Below, piece after piece: positions 13,025-26,018 of a DNA stretch of 64,000 nt (position 1 is its first letter; every line of letters begins with the position of its first letter). The position numbers and the translations under genes were made by a program. Where the stretch lies: the NCBI GenBank assembly GCA_026260175.1, contig JAKCWW010000010.1, forward strand, positions 162,277-226,276, written 5' to 3'. This DNA comes from Reticulitermes lucifugus. Taxonomy: Eukaryota > Arthropoda > Insecta > Blattodea > Rhinotermitidae. Below the pieces are notes generated by a model. It saw only the letters and a program-made list of their open reading frames with translations, made no database searches and had not been told where the DNA came from.

Positions 13025-13360
13025 GGACTACAGGTGCTGAAGTGTTTTTGTGGTGTCACTAGCTAGAACTACAGGTGCTGAAGTGTTTTTGTGGTGTCAC
13101 TAGCTGGAACTACAGGTGCTGAATTGTTTTTGTGGTGTCACTAGCTGGAACTACAGGTGCTGAAGTGTTTTTGTGGTGTCACTAGCTGGAACTACAAGTG
13201 CTGAAGTGTTTTTATGGTGTCACTAGCTGGAACTACAGGTGCTGAAGTGTTTTTGTGGTGTCACTAGCTGGAACTACAGGCGCTGAAGCGTTTTTGTGGT
13301 GTCACTAGCTGGAATTACAGGTGCTGAAGTGTTCTTGTGGTGTCACTAGCTGGAACTACA
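13025..13360. repeat. 41-bp tandem minisatellite
   Basis: Eight units plus a partial one repeat every 41 bases (CTACAGGTGCTGAAGTG, TTTTTGTGGTGTCACTAGCT). The anchor CTACAG recurs at 13028, 13069, 13110, 13151 and so on to 13315. Units differ by single bases only. It is not CRISPR: there are no unique spacers. Confidence 0.93.
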
Positions 13361-16300
13361 CTCCGACGTCAAATGGGGAGTGAAGGTATTACAGATAATT
13401 TAGCGAGTATTAATAGTGCAGATAAATGTCAGCATTGCGTGCGGAATAAATGGTGCGAAACTGTTGAAACAGTGGAACAAAATAATATTCCAAACGGAGT
13501 TTTGAATTAAGTTAAACAAGCAAAAAAACGTTTTACGACCTATACAAATGTGAATCACAACGAGCGCCGTTTTAAACACGACGCAACATGCCACTGTGCC
13601 CGATGCTTGAAGCTGAAGACGATACTGAAATATACCTAGCTTGGCGGGTCTGTGAACCTGTATCATACACGAGTGCACTCAGGGCGTGACGACTGAAGTT
13701 ACGTAGATTGATATGCGGATATCACAAAGAACAACATTTGAAATTCTACATCCTATTTAAAAAAAAAATCGAAAGTTTCCACTACACAAAATTATAACTG
13801 TGTCATTATTGTGCTTACAAAACAGATAACAATTACACATAAACACCTTTATTGTTTAGACGGTTATTTCACCAAGGAATCCGTGACAGATCGGGTGTCT
13901 GAAACAAGTGGAAGAAATAGGAGACGCAAAATATTTTTATAGAAAAAGAATACCTAATATAGAGTAAGTGATAATATTGTAATTGTTGTGTGGAGAAAAT
14001 GAATGCGAGGATTATAACTGGAATTAACTAGGAAGAGGGCCAAATGACATCCGTCCCTTTTGGCGACAGCAGCCACGGAAAGTGTCTTGAACAGTAAAAT
14101 TTCAGTATAATTATCAGTTAGGGTTAAGGGAAAGACCATGAGTGGAAGTTTATATGGAGCGTAGAATCCCGATATTATATGCCACCGAAATCCCTTGGTG
14201 GAACAAGTGGACGGAGAGAGATATGCAACCTCCAGCATATTTCAATATTTGTACAAACATTCTTTACAATTATGGGGAAATCGAGATAAGTGTCATTCAG
14301 TGACACTATTTTCCCAAAACCACAATAAAATATGCGAAAATCTAATCCTCTGTGGCAAAATGTATAATTGAAGAGTGTAGCACAAAGCTTCATAGTTAAG
14401 AAGCAAAATCATTAAATTATGATACGTTTTTATGAAAACTTAGAACAAGTAAGCACGAAAGAGCAAATTATTAATGAAAATTTAACCTTCACGGCACAAA
14501 TTAAAAAATCAAAGATCATCCCAAAATTTGTGTGCTTAGATATTTAAAATTCCTTGTCCTACAAAACCCAAAATGACCATGGTCTCAAAATTAATTACGA
14601 AATAGTGGCGTTAGAAAGAAAGTATTCTTGAGACAGATATATACGAGACAAGAAGGAATGCAATGCGAATAAATGGAGTGCCACAGAGAAATTCTATTAA
14701 GGTTTATGGTGCACATTAGTAACATCTGTACTTACAATTTTTCCACCAGGTCGCACTAGTGTCTGACTGTCAGGATTACGGAGAACGGCGTTATATCACG
14801 CGCCTGTACAGTGTGGTAATTTGAATCGTGGCGATATTATTCAGCTCCTGACAGACAGAGACAGCGTTCTGCTTTTCTGAAGGCGTTTCACTTGTGTAAC
14901 CAAGAAAGAAGAATGAATGGCAAACGACAGTAAGGTAAATTAAAATGACGAAGTTATGTCCACCGCTAAGCACCACATCTTTGAATCAAGATTCAAAAGC
15001 ATTCAGAGGATACTGCGATAAATTTCTGCACAATCGATATTAGAAGGAAGTGACACATCGCTTGGCACACAGATCGCTTTACCCACGGGTCTGGGTGGAC
15101 CTCAAAGCGGGTCTAAATCTTGCGAAAAAATTCTTCCTGTCCGTGAACACATCTAAATTAAACTACATTATGAAAAAAAATTATAATTAAAATAAAAGAC
15201 AACTAATTAATTCATTGGCTGATTAATTAACTTATTTAAGAACTAAATCAACAGTTCGCAAGCAATAAAAGTTGTGGGGATATCACGATATAATACAATG
15301 AATTTACTTAGCTGTCGAGAATTGTAACCTCCAGAACAAGAAAATAAAAAGAGTAGTGAAAGTGATGTTTATGGCGGCAATAACGTCCCTGCATCCTGAA
15401 CACATTTCACCGAATTAAGTGTCTCGACGACATTAAGAGCTGGCGAAATAAGAAAAGAAAGTACCAAGAAGTAACTTTCGTAAATTCTTCAAACAAAAAC
15501 GAACAGCATCACACAATAAATTCTGACATAAATTCGTACACATCACCTCTTCAAATTACAGTGATAACTTATAAGTAAGGCCTGATCTGAATGTAACAAA
15601 ATTGAAAAGGGTGTGCTCCAAATTATCTCCCTATATACAGAATCTTATATGATTCAGTGAGTCTAGACCGACTTATCATGGGGAGAAAGAGCTTCACGTA
15701 CCCTTGTATAGGGTACGTATAGGCTGCGTGGATCCCAGATCCGGTATCGATACTTTAGGGAAGGGAAAATGGTTTTGCCTCTGACGGAATCAAAGCACGA
15801 TTCACTAACTGACAATCCGGTAGCGTAGTCACTACCTTCTCTACGCTATTCCCGATTCAGTAAATGAGAGCGTTGCTGAAATAAAAGTAAACATGAGATA
15901 AAATAAGTCATGTTATGTGAAAGGGACTGAGAAATTTAGAGTCACTAACAAGGCATGGGCTTTTGTGACAACCGTGACGAATCTTCAGATTACACAAAAA
16001 GGAATACTGTGATCTGAAAAGCCAGCAGTTAGTGAATTAGGAATTGTCCACACGCGTTGCTCTACGCTAACACATTATACGACAAAACGCTTACCACAAA
16101 ATGGGAGTGACAGTGTAAGGTAACGTCAAAGTGTCAAGTTGCGGAGTGACATCTCTCCTCTCTACTTCCGACTTTCATCAACCTGATTACAAGCAACTTT
16201 ACTAATAACACTAACGTTTTAACAGTTTCTGGGCTACGAATGAATTACCTTAATACAACTCAGCCTGTTCCAGTACTAATGTATAAATAACAAGACGGGG

Positions 16301-17145
16301 TCAGTTACTTTTAAACAGGCCTGTCTCTTTTTACCTGGTGTGTCTAATAATTATGTAAGTCAATGAACAGGCTTACAGTTACAGACAGCTTACCCCTAAC
16401 GCATTTCAATATTATTGCTTGAGTTTATGTCAATTATTTATTACGATTATCGAATTAAATGAGTGCTTTCAACGAACATATCTCAAACCATTTGTGATTA
16501 CAACTAGGAAAGATTCGTAACCTAAAAAATAAATAAGGTCGGACACGCCATTTTAACAAGGAGTTCTCTTGTATTAGAGAATTTTAATCAGACTTAAGAT
16601 ATCAGATGACAGCCGGACACAAGTGACTTAAAACACCCGACTAAGGTATAATAATACTAAAACATCACATGTACAGAACTGTGACAATTTCAGTGTCTGT
16701 GAACTCTGAATGTTTATTACCTATCTCCCATCTTTAATGTTAGTAACAGTACACTGTCCTTTATATAATCGTTGTTACTGAGAGCATATTTCCTTTACAC
16801 AGGCCCAATTAAGTTCAGTGACAAAAAATCTTCTTTATGTAATCAGTTATAGTCACGCCATGTTATTCTCTCTCTTCAAATTTACAATTTCAAATCTACG
16901 AAACTCGTATTCTGTGTTTCCTCACAGGGATTTATTGGTTGGTAAGACATTTAACAAAGCCGCTTTAACTACAGATAATAGATAATAATTTTTAGACTGT
17001 TTTACCTTATTCAAATTACTATCCCCTCAACTATACAGACTGCGAAAAATTGGAAAGAATCTCATTACATTCGGTAAGTTGGATTGCAGTCAGCTGCCCT
17101 CCACCCCCACCCCAAGAAGCTAGTCCAGAGCGTTAACACGTTACC
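13361..17145. other. No gene seen
   Basis: Nearly 3.8 kb without a recognised gene or repeat. A short inverted pair, ACGTACCCTTGTATAGGGTACGT, is at about 15697-15719. Confidence 0.5.
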
Positions 17146-17178
17146 GTGTGTGTGTGTGTGTATGTGTGTGTGTGTGTC
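17146..17178. repeat. (GT)n microsatellite
   Basis: A 33-base GT tract with one TA interruption. Confidence 0.9.
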
Positions 17179-17779
17179 ATTGAGTGTGATCAGATGCAAC
17201 AATAACCCTCTACGCCTACAATGAGCAGGTAGAAGAGGTCAGACCAAGAAAGAAGTAAAGAAAGTTTCGACAAGTAGGCCTAATTATTTCTTATAAGAGA
17301 AAGGTATATTTTATATGCTTTTCAGCGCATTAGATGCAACAATCCACAGATCTGCGAATGTCAAAGAACATTTCTACTGCGTCTTAAACCGTATTTGCAG
17401 CGTTTTTTTTCCACTCACTAATAAGTAAATTCAGATGCTATTTCTTAAGTTCTTATTATTCGGTTTTCATTGGCCCGATGATCTTTCTCTTCCCTACGTA
17501 GAAAACAACAACTTTTACTTGCAGCTTTTTCGGCATGCTAAATATTTAACGAATTGCATGTAACACACTTTTATTTATTGATGCAGAAATCTGTAGACTT
17601 ATTATATTTTCATGTGCAAACAATAAATATCAAATACAACAAAAATAACAAGGACAACCAGCAAGAAAGCGTTAGGAAAAGGTTTGCATCCTAAAATGCA
17701 GTATATCTGAATTCATAATAATGTGTACAGTGAGGCGTAACCGTGTAGGGGAAAAACACACCTCAAAACATTACATTTA

Positions 17780-17885
17780 TGAATCGAACAGCCGGCTACA
17801 GTAACCGCACACTTTTTCAGACAGCTCTAACTATGCGGTATGAGTTCAAATCCCGCTCGCTGCGCGGTTGCCCCTCCACGGTCGC
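17780..17885 (+). repeat. tRNA-like SINE head fragment
   Basis: CAGCCGGCTACAGTAACCGC precedes ATGAGTTCAAATCCCGCTCG, which fits the B-box consensus GGTTCRANYCC except for one base. No cloverleaf ends can be paired. Confidence 0.4.
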
Positions 17886-19301
17886 CTGTGATGATAGTGC
17901 CACCACATAGTTCTGATCGCACATGTAAATAATCCGACTTGTTTTACTACGACTTAGCAAACATGTACTGCCGTTAAGTACCTGCCAGCCTGTACTGTGG
18001 AATTAGATGATTACTACAGATGAGGCCATATTACAGATCGGTTTGAAATGCTGGGAAAAAAAAGAGAATATAGAAAACAAATATTAGAAAATAGAAACCA
18101 AATATTGTCTTATAACAAACAGTTCTAATTTTTCGGAACCCTAACGTGCAAAATGCCAACGGAAAATATAAGTGCGTTGCATATTGATCCGTGGAGACAG
18201 ACTGTTGTTGTAACTCGCGTGACGACTGCACACGTAATGTTTTGTTGCCAACTTGTGGCACAGTCCACTGGACCTAGAACAGTGACAAAACACGCATTAA
18301 TTGTACTCGGTTTGTCAGAAATACGCTCACCGTGTGCACGCAAACGACAATGCGCCATGTGTTACTAGTACCCACCCTCGACACGTCACAGCAGGCCCAA
18401 AGTTTCAGTGCTCGCAGTGTAGAGTTATAGGGACTATTGTTGTATCCCGAGTGTGATGATCGAAATCAGATACGCCGTTGTTGACCGAGCGGCTGGTTAC
18501 TGAGGGAAACTGGTATAAGGCTTGGTTTAACTTGTTGGTTTAATTGTTGAGTGTTATAAGGCTCGTTCTGGACACTTAAGAATTGACATTCACGAAACCA
18601 ATCACAACTCTTGAAGAGTAGAAAGGCTGGTTTATTATAAGTTAAGTTGGTTGATATTCACAAGAAAAATGACTGATAAAGTGCGCTATGGGTGACAACT
18701 GAAATAACGCACTTTAAAGTAATTAAAACTCGAGCTCTAAGCGAGACTTCTGACAAAAAGAAATTTTGAAACGAATTCGGACAGAGACGCGTGCAGCAAG
18801 TGATGATCAGAATGTTCCCCGAAGGCCTTCAATCCTCATGCTTATATAGAATCAAAATCTTGGGGGTGAATTACGTCACAGGACGTTGTCAAAACCCCAA
18901 GCATTACCAAATATAGGCATAAGCTACAACGTCTGAACACGTGGCTTCTGTGTCAAGAACAGGCTACTTAAACCATTGAACCCTTAGGGGTGAGTTTAAA
19001 ACAAAAGGGTACGTGACGAAGTCTCCTAAGAAGCGGATATAGGGTGGGTAGGTACGTGTGTGGTATTTCCGCTAACTTGTAACAAAAGTGAACATAGGAT
19101 GACACACACACACACCTTACATCTTACCGTTAATTAAAATGGTCGCTTCGCGCGATTAAAATCGCCGGACGCGACACAATACAAATTTCATTCACAAATG
19201 AAGAGTATCGTCTTCTGAGAGGTGACCTCATGTAGTATAGTAGAGATTTATAAATGTTTCGGAGGAACCTACTGCCATGTTTAAACATATCTGCAGTTTG
19301 C
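17886..19301. other. No gene seen
   Basis: Overlapping open frames at 18031-18368 on both strands have no domain. The stretch 18480-19080 shows GGCTGGTTACTGAG-like mixed sequence of unknown origin. Confidence 0.45.
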
Positions 19302-19450
19302 GTGATTTCAGGCTTCCGTCGCAATGTAGATGAGATCTGCGCTCTTCTGCGATATTACGCAACGTTGAGTGATAGTTCTGTATCGACGTTTCGGGACAAC
19401 CTATCGGTCCCAACTTCAAGGGTCAAGAAGCCCGGGTCTTCTTGGACTTT
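19302..19450. mobile_element. Short foldback family, left half
   Basis: This starts GTGATTTCAGGCTTCCGTCG and runs through CTGCGCTCTTCTGCGATATT and CGACGTTTCGGGACAACC to CAACTTCAAGGGTCAAGAAG. The right arm is missing or too decayed to see. It shows the outer terminal sequence of the family (TTTCAGGCTTCCGTCGC). Confidence 0.72.
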
Positions 19451-19567
19451 ATACCCTTCATCTTTATATGCATTTCAGCACTATCCTTCTATACAACCAT
19501 TATGTCTGCCAAGGTTTCCCGACTGAAAGTGTGTACGATACAACGCTTTCATGCCTGCGTGGTTTTT

Positions 19568-19790
19568 GGTGGGGAAACGTGAAGGAAAGAGACCACTTTG
19601 AAGACCTAGGCGTAGGGTGGAGGGTAACATAAAAATGGATCTTAAAAAAGAAATATGGGCCACCATGGACTGGATTTATCTGGCTCACGGCACGACTTGT
19701 GGCAGGTTCGTGTGGACATGGCAATGAACATGCGGTTTCAGCAAAATCCGGAGAATTTCTGGACTAGCCTAGGCAGTTTTCCAACCACGG
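19568..19790 (+). pseudogene. LINE ORF2 3' end fragment
   Basis: GGAAAGAGACCACTTTGAAG and ACCTAGGCGTAGGGTGGAGG encode the RPRRRW-type block, followed by a diverged GWIYLAHGTTCGRF-like region and the 3' UTR core GAGAATTTCTGGACTAGCC. It follows a foldback half-copy after about 120 bases. Confidence 0.65.
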
Positions 19791-21139
19791 TCCCGTAGAC
19801 TATCGTTAGGAATTCAGCGAGAAATCTTGGACTAACTTAATGAAAATTTTGAAATACCGGGAAGAATTCCAAATGTCGCAGGGAATTTTTCTGGCAACTG
19901 GCAGTATTGTAGTATTCTCCGTGAGCTACCAACTGCTTCTCTGTTTTGTTTTGGTCAGTTTGTATTTAAGGCTAAGTTTTGTTGAACTCTGTATTTGTTT
20001 CGTACTGTCACAGAGCGGTGATACCGGTGGCGACACAAAGGCTCTCTCTATCACTTTTTTCTGGTCTGTAAACATTTTTGTAGGTAGGGCTTCCTCGGCA
20101 TATGAAAAATTATTTTATGGCTTCCTCCATGGAAAAAGGTTCTGGAAACACTGAGCTAAGGAACTATTAGCTTCTCAATAAGGAATCTCCCCAAGCAGTT
20201 AGCTCATGAGTGATATGTACACTGCCAATTTAGTCCTACTTACAGAGTTAATGATAATTTCAAGATACTACTGTTACGTCATCCCTTTGCTCATACATAG
20301 CTCTCACATCACCTCACTTCCTGTTCCGCTTTTAAGAACAGGTTTCACATCCATACAGAAGGAGTAATGTTATAGTTTTTTACGTATTAATGTTGGTGCT
20401 TTTAGACAGTCGATGGGCAGCTGCATGGTGGAATGGTAAATACGAACCACAATGAATTCTAAATTTTTTTGTGAAGAATTTCATGCAAATTTTGTTAAAC
20501 TGTTTTGTAAAACTGGAGGCCACATCAGGAGCTTAGTAGCGATCCAGCGAGATCTGATTTGCAAAGCCGTGCTTCCATTATACATCTACGCTCTGGTATT
20601 TACAGCATTCACATTATATCAAATATCTTTTCTACTATACAGTCTTAACGCAAAATTAATTCAATTAAAGAACGATGTAACTGCATTACCAGGGGCCGGG
20701 TGTTGTTAATTTACGACGGTTATAATCTTATTGAAAGTGGTGATGCCGACTCGGCTAACAAACTGTCCTGGTAATCAGTTTTGTGTGTGAGCAATGCCAG
20801 CCGCTTTCTAGCAATAGGCGGCAATCTTTTTGTTCTATACAGCTCATTTCCTCGTCCTAGCTGGAAGATAATCTTTTAGCAGGCGGTGCAAATCCTACGA
20901 CCTGCAGTCCACACTCGCGTCCAAGAATTTCAGATATCGTTTTATATTTTAGCTATTTTTAACAAACGCAGGCTGGTGTAGTTACAAACATTAGACTTGA
21001 TTGAGGGATGAACATCATTTCAAATCTCGGACGAGTTATCCGCTAATCAGGTTTAGGGTGTCTTCCTCGGAGTCTCCCGCAAATACATTTCCTTGAATTT
21101 TTGTTGTTGTATGTACCGTGCATTTTATCGTGAGTTTAA
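19791..21139. other. No gene seen
   Basis: A 104-codon plus-strand open stretch at 19840-20154 is rich in hydrophobic residues. It has no recognised motif and no homologue that I can name. Confidence 0.45.
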
Positions 21140-21861
21140 GTCAAAAACCAGCAAATGCACTGGATAATTAACAAGTATAAAATGTATTTACAACCCCTAC
21201 ATATGTTTCCGCAAATAAATTGCCATCCTCAGGGGTATCTATCAAAGAATTACAAGCACGTACTGCATCCAAATACACGATAGGTGAATTCTAAAAGGTT
21301 CTGACGATGGTGTATAATATTGAGAACCAATTGTCTTCTGGACTTTGTCCATCGTCCGGATAAAATATTGAAATATAATATAAAAATCACGACGTTTCGG
21401 AAGCTGGTTCTTCTTCCGTCTCAGAGTATAAAGTATACAAAACAATTTTTCACAAATCGATATTAGCATTTAAACACATTATAATGATTTAAAGATAACT
21501 GGTTATTGGCCATGCATAGAAGCGTGTGGTTGATCTACTGTCGATCCCGTCCTGTAGCGCTGTGTGTTGCGTGTATTGTGAGGTCATAAGGCATATTTAT
21601 TTATCATCACTACTTCAGACATATTGTATTATTGTTTTTAGTTTTTAATTTTGTAATTTTTTGCATCTATACATTTTAAAATTGTGAGCAGCGTAAATAC
21701 TTCTACTGTAAAACCACCTATCGTTATTTGGATGCAGTACGTGTTTGTAATTCTTTGGTAGGTACCCCCTGAGGACGGCAATTTATTTGCCGAAACATAT
21801 GTAGGGGTTGTAAATACATCTCATACTTGTTAATTATCTTGTGCATTTGTTGGTTTTGACT
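21140..21861. mobile_element. Foldback element with ~147-bp inverted repeats
   Basis: The left arm (about 21140-21285) and right arm (about 21714-21861) are reverse complements, from GTCAAAAACCAGCAAATGCAC at one end to its near complement at the other. Each arm carries an ACATATGTTTC block and a CCATCCTCAGG block. The roughly 430-base interior has no coding frame but includes ACGACGTTTCGG, the core of the shorter foldback family. No target duplication was found. Confidence 0.82.
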
Positions 21862-21984
21862 TCAAAACATTTCCTTGAATTAATCAATTATTGCATATTA
21901 AATAGGAAATGATACGAAAAGGAGTCGTGGCCTACTTTAATGTACTAGACATTTTCCTGTAGGTACTGCGGAAAACTACGAACC

Positions 21985-22085
21985 ACTGGTTTAACCGTCC
22001 TCCGGGCAGAGACTTAAACCTGTGACCCACAACTACGAACCGATAACGCTAAAAACTGAACCACAAAGTTCGGCATTCCAAATCT
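21985..22085 (-). repeat. tRNA-like SINE head fragment
   Basis: The minus strand has TTTGTGGTTCAGTTTTTAGC then GGTCACAGGTTTAAGTCTCT, spaced like A and B boxes. Acceptor pairing is not present, so it is not a working tRNA. Confidence 0.4.
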
Positions 22086-22689
22086 ATTTAGTAACTTCGT
22101 ACATAAAACATGTGGGCGGACATACGTACATGATATCCCCATTACGTGTTCATTTCATTCACTTTATGTAAAGCCGCTGCGATAGCACGCCAAAGTGTCA
22201 AGGGACCACGTACATTCCAATTATGTAGTTTGGTTCCAAATCATTTCCACACACGGCTGATTCTATTTGTGCTGCAGAGACAATATACACAGTGCAGTGT
22301 TAATGGTAAATCTGGCCTTAAAACAGAACCCATGTACACACACGTTTAGGGCGTTACCCTGGGAGTGTGTCATGGCATATGACGAAGCAAACAGTTCTGA
22401 AACAAAAGCCTTAAAACAGCCATTGTACCAGTGCTGTTTAAGTTGCATTTATACAGACTCTCTTCTACAGGAGGGGCCTAAGGCTTGCTTTAATTAACCC
22501 TTTGAACTGTGACTAAAAAGAGACTAAAAGAGACTAAAAGAGAGTGAGATATAAAGAAATAGTAAAAGATTAGCCGAAAGGGAAAAACATGGGAAAAGCA
22601 AGGATCACTTTTTTTACGGCGGTGGGCGAGGGGTTGGAGAAAGAGCATTATTTTGTCCCAAGTTTTCAGGATCCATCCGCTCGTTCTTG

Positions 22690-22794
22690 TGACAGGTAAA
22701 GATAATGATAAAGTGGTCTGTGTGTAAGCCAAAAAGGCACATGTACGTTTGGGCGTATAGCTCCACTCATTCTTGAACTTGGGACGAGATGCGG
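22690..22794 (-). mobile_element. SINE-like dispersed repeat fragment
   Basis: GTATAGCTCCACTCATTCTT and AAAAAGGCACATGTACG match the tail half of the 32.4-kb repeat. It abuts a LINE 3' fragment. Confidence 0.5.
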
Positions 22795-22948
22795 GATGTG
22801 GGGTCAGCTCAGGTCAGGGGTAAATGGCGGGCTTTTGTGAAAACTGTTCCCAACCTGCGGGTTCTACGAAATGCAGGGAATTTGTTAACTAGATGAGGAA
22901 TTATTAACTTCCCAAAAAGGAATCTGCTCGATGGAGTTAGTTCCTTTG
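22795..22948 (+). pseudogene. LINE ORF2 3' end fragment
   Basis: GGGGTCAGCTCAGGTCAGGG and AATGGCGGGCTTTTGTGAAA give the LAQxRxxWRAFVK region. GGGAATTTGTTAACTAGATG and GGAATCTGCTCGATGGAGTT are the 3' UTR. It lies directly after a SINE-like fragment. Confidence 0.65.
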
Positions 22949-23884
22949 GATCATCGATTAGGATCAAGTATGGAGAGACATTCCTGAATACATCCTTGTT
23001 AAGACAGGGGGTACAGCCCTTGAATGGAATATCAGACAACTAACTACAAGGAAACACGAGGTGGGTAAAGTATCCATGCCCCCAGCAGTACTTAGGCAGG
23101 CCAAGCACTGTGGCTGTGACGCAGCACCTTTCTCCTAGCGTAATATATCCCGAGAGGCCATGCGGCAAATATTTGCCTGTCAAGATTAAAGAGGTTCCGT
23201 GTCTTCTCCGTAATTTACTAAAACACAAGACACCGCGATTTTGTACCATCTTTCACCAACATTTGGAGCCGTAAAATTTTCATTTATTTCTGTACCTAGT
23301 GAAAAGTCTACAGGGGAACACTGCATGTAAGGTACTCTACTATATAGAGAGTCATTATTTTCTCACCAACATCATTTCTCATTTCCCGCTGTTCTTCCAA
23401 AGCTCGTGCGAACAGGCGCCGAGTGGACTTCGTGTAATATGATAAGCGAGCAGACAGGAAGTGGCAAACGATATTGGTCAGATAAAATGACTTCATTTTA
23501 GATGACTTTTGCATTATTTGCTGTCATATGTTTCAATACCTACGGATATATTTTAGTAAATAGATTTCATTATTTTTCGCTAATACTGAAGCGACCTCCG
23601 TACCTCCAGATAAATGTTAACACGAAGGGCCATGACGGCTTCCTTCAAAATCCTTCCCCATTCATCGGTCTTCCTACCAACCAACGTTACATATGTGGCT
23701 GTAAATATATGAATTGAATCCAAGTGAATTTAAAGCAGAAATTTTTTCTTGTAATATAATACTTAACCTCATCCTGTAAATCGTGTTTTAAGAAAACATT
23801 TTACTCCAGAGTGGAGTACACTTATTTTGTGTTGTGCGTTTGAGCTTGTGATGGCACTGAATGTATAGATTAATGTGTTTTGGT
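22949..23884. other. No gene seen
   Basis: Nothing recognised beyond short chance frames. Confidence 0.5.
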
Positions 23885-24040
23885 ATTGACGCCGTGTAGT
23901 CTGGTAGCTAAGACGCTTAACAACACTTTGGAGAAACCTGCTGCCTCTACACTTACAGTATAAGAGCCTTCTACCTTGAAGACAGAAGCAAAATGTTCCT
24001 CCGAAACATATCCACCAAACTACGCGGTATCATATCCGAT
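23885..24040. mobile_element. Short foldback family relative
   Basis: GACGCCGTGTAGTCTGGTAG at the left and CACCAAACTACGCGGTATCA at the right are inverted partners, with TGTTCCTCCGAAACAT near the right arm and AACACTTTGGAGAAAC near the left. It is a diverged member with a GTTTCGGAGG core. Confidence 0.6.
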
Positions 24041-25183
24041 TGATTTTCATATTTTGTGAACTGTTGAAATTAACAAAGAGTTACGTTTATCGGCAGACGG
24101 ACGACCGTGTCCGGTCCAATCACATTGCTAAGCCACACACAGTTCCAGGTAGAGGGATTATTGCTTCTGTGTGAGACATGCGCAAAGTAACAAAAAGCAT
24201 TAGCACTGCTCAGTCGAGACAAAGCTTCAAGCGATATGAATTTATTCTCAATTTCCCAATTCGTATGGTTGAATTCCGGAGATGCGCCAGTAGTGCGCCA
24301 GTGTGCTTAACGTGCCTACTGCATCGTTCGTAAAATGTGCTTTTAATGACAGGCTTATTTAATGATTGATTGTATAAGGGGGAGGTACACCATCCAGGCA
24401 TCGTGAAAATGTTTACTTTGTGAGGTAGTGAGGAAATCGACACCATTAGGAGTAGCAACAAATACAGGGTGGGACCGCAGTGGACACAGGAGGGCGTCAG
24501 CCAAAGATACGAAAGACTGTGCATGCTAACCTCAGGAACTTGATGTGAGGTTCAAATACCATAAGATTTGAATAAGTCACTACGCATTTACATGGTAATT
24601 CTCAACATACGTCACGCAGAACTCTGTTGGAGACTTAAGCAAAACTGCAGCAGTGAAATATGTGTCTAGTTAACATTTGTTTCATGTCATCAAGATATAC
24701 ATGTCATAAGTATGCCCTATTAAAAATAAAACAAAACGCATGCAAATACTTCACTGATGTTTTTAGAATTTCCAGTTTTAATTTTATGTATGCTCTGAGA
24801 AACGTCAATGAGAAAGTTTTAGCTCTTTCTTTTCTATGTGACGTGCATGAAAGGCATAAAATTGGCGCATAATGGGAAGGCAGCAATTGTCATTCTGCAT
24901 AGTTATTCTCATAAAATACTCAATGGATTTGTTTCACAATCGTCATTAGCTTATAAAGAGTCATTTGTTAACGTGGTACTGCGTACTGTAGAGCGAGCGA
25001 TGTCGTTCGTCGCCACGCAGCACTGCAGTTATGAGCGGGCTCCACTTCAAGCTGTATGTCCTGTACAGAGAAAGCTACTTACAGGATATAATTTGGTTTG
25101 TATGCAAGAAATATGAATATAACCCCCTACTGTGATTTGAGCTAAAATTTAACTTTATCGTTTTTCTTATAAAGTGTAACACG

Positions 25184-25378
25184 TAACACTTGTTATAAGT
25201 TTTAAAACTTTCGTGGCGACATGATTCAATATAGTCTTCTCGGGCGCACAGCNNNNNNNNNNNNNNNNNNNNNNNNNNNNNNNNNNNNNNNNNNNNNNNN
25301 NNGTCCCCGAAACGTTGTATTCAAACGAATTGAAGCGGCTGTGCGCCCGAGAAGACTATATTGAAACATAACACTTGT
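25184..25378. mobile_element. Foldback element broken by an assembly gap
   Basis: Two 28-base arms, 25225-25252 and 25338-25365, are perfect reverse complements around a 50-N gap and a stub containing CCCCGAAACGTTG. The 10-base TAACACTTGT occurs on both outer sides (25184-25193 and 25369-25378) and could be a target duplication, though 31 unpaired bases separate it from the left arm. The gap falls in the hairpin, where assembly commonly fails. Confidence 0.7.
25253..25302. other. Assembly gap of 50 N
   Basis: Unknown bases at the turn of a perfect 28-base hairpin. A round 50 suggests a placeholder length. Confidence 0.99.
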
Positions 25379-26018
25379 ATTACAGTAAATTTCGTGTGCA
25401 ACACATTTGTGTTTTGTGTGCATTTAACAAACATAACTGACAACTAAACCAAATGTATGCAGGATGCTACGCGCTCTATAGTTCTGCAACAGTGACTTGT
25501 ATCTCCAAAAATTGGACTTACGGCACGGCTAATGACAGATGTGTGCGAAAAACAGAGAATGAATGGAGAACATGTGCTCAGTTTTAAATACAAGACTTGT
25601 CCTTTTTATTACATATTAATACAAGTTGAACTTTTATAGCGCGACAAAGTTTGGTCTCAAGTATCCACAAAAATAATTTCAGAGTGACAACAAATATTTC
25701 ATGACTCAGCAGAAATATTATATTACATTCAGTTATTCATAATAATGAGTTAGGTAGCCATTACTTTCCCTGGAACTTAAAAAAGGTTAGCAGACTCATT
25801 TAAATAACAAATAATTTCTGTTCCCGTTTCCTATTTGTTTCATACGGGTGTGAGAATTTGTGTCCTATATTGAGGGGAAAAAACATAGGCTGAGGCTTAC
25901 GAGTCGACGGTGCGCAGTAAGTCATTTGACCCTAAGAGGGAGGAAGTGCTAGTGAGTTGGATAAAACTGCGTATTCAGCAGCCTCAAGAAGTGTGCTCCT
26001 CATCAAATACCTATTAGG

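Larger units (their letters stand above)
24041..26018. other. No gene seen outside the gapped hairpin
   Basis: Apart from the foldback element at 25.2-25.4 kb, only AT-rich DNA and short open frames are present. Confidence 0.5.

Noticed and set aside
13025-13360. CRISPR-like regular repeats
   Set aside because: The units are contiguous with no variable spacers, and the host is an animal; it is a minisatellite.
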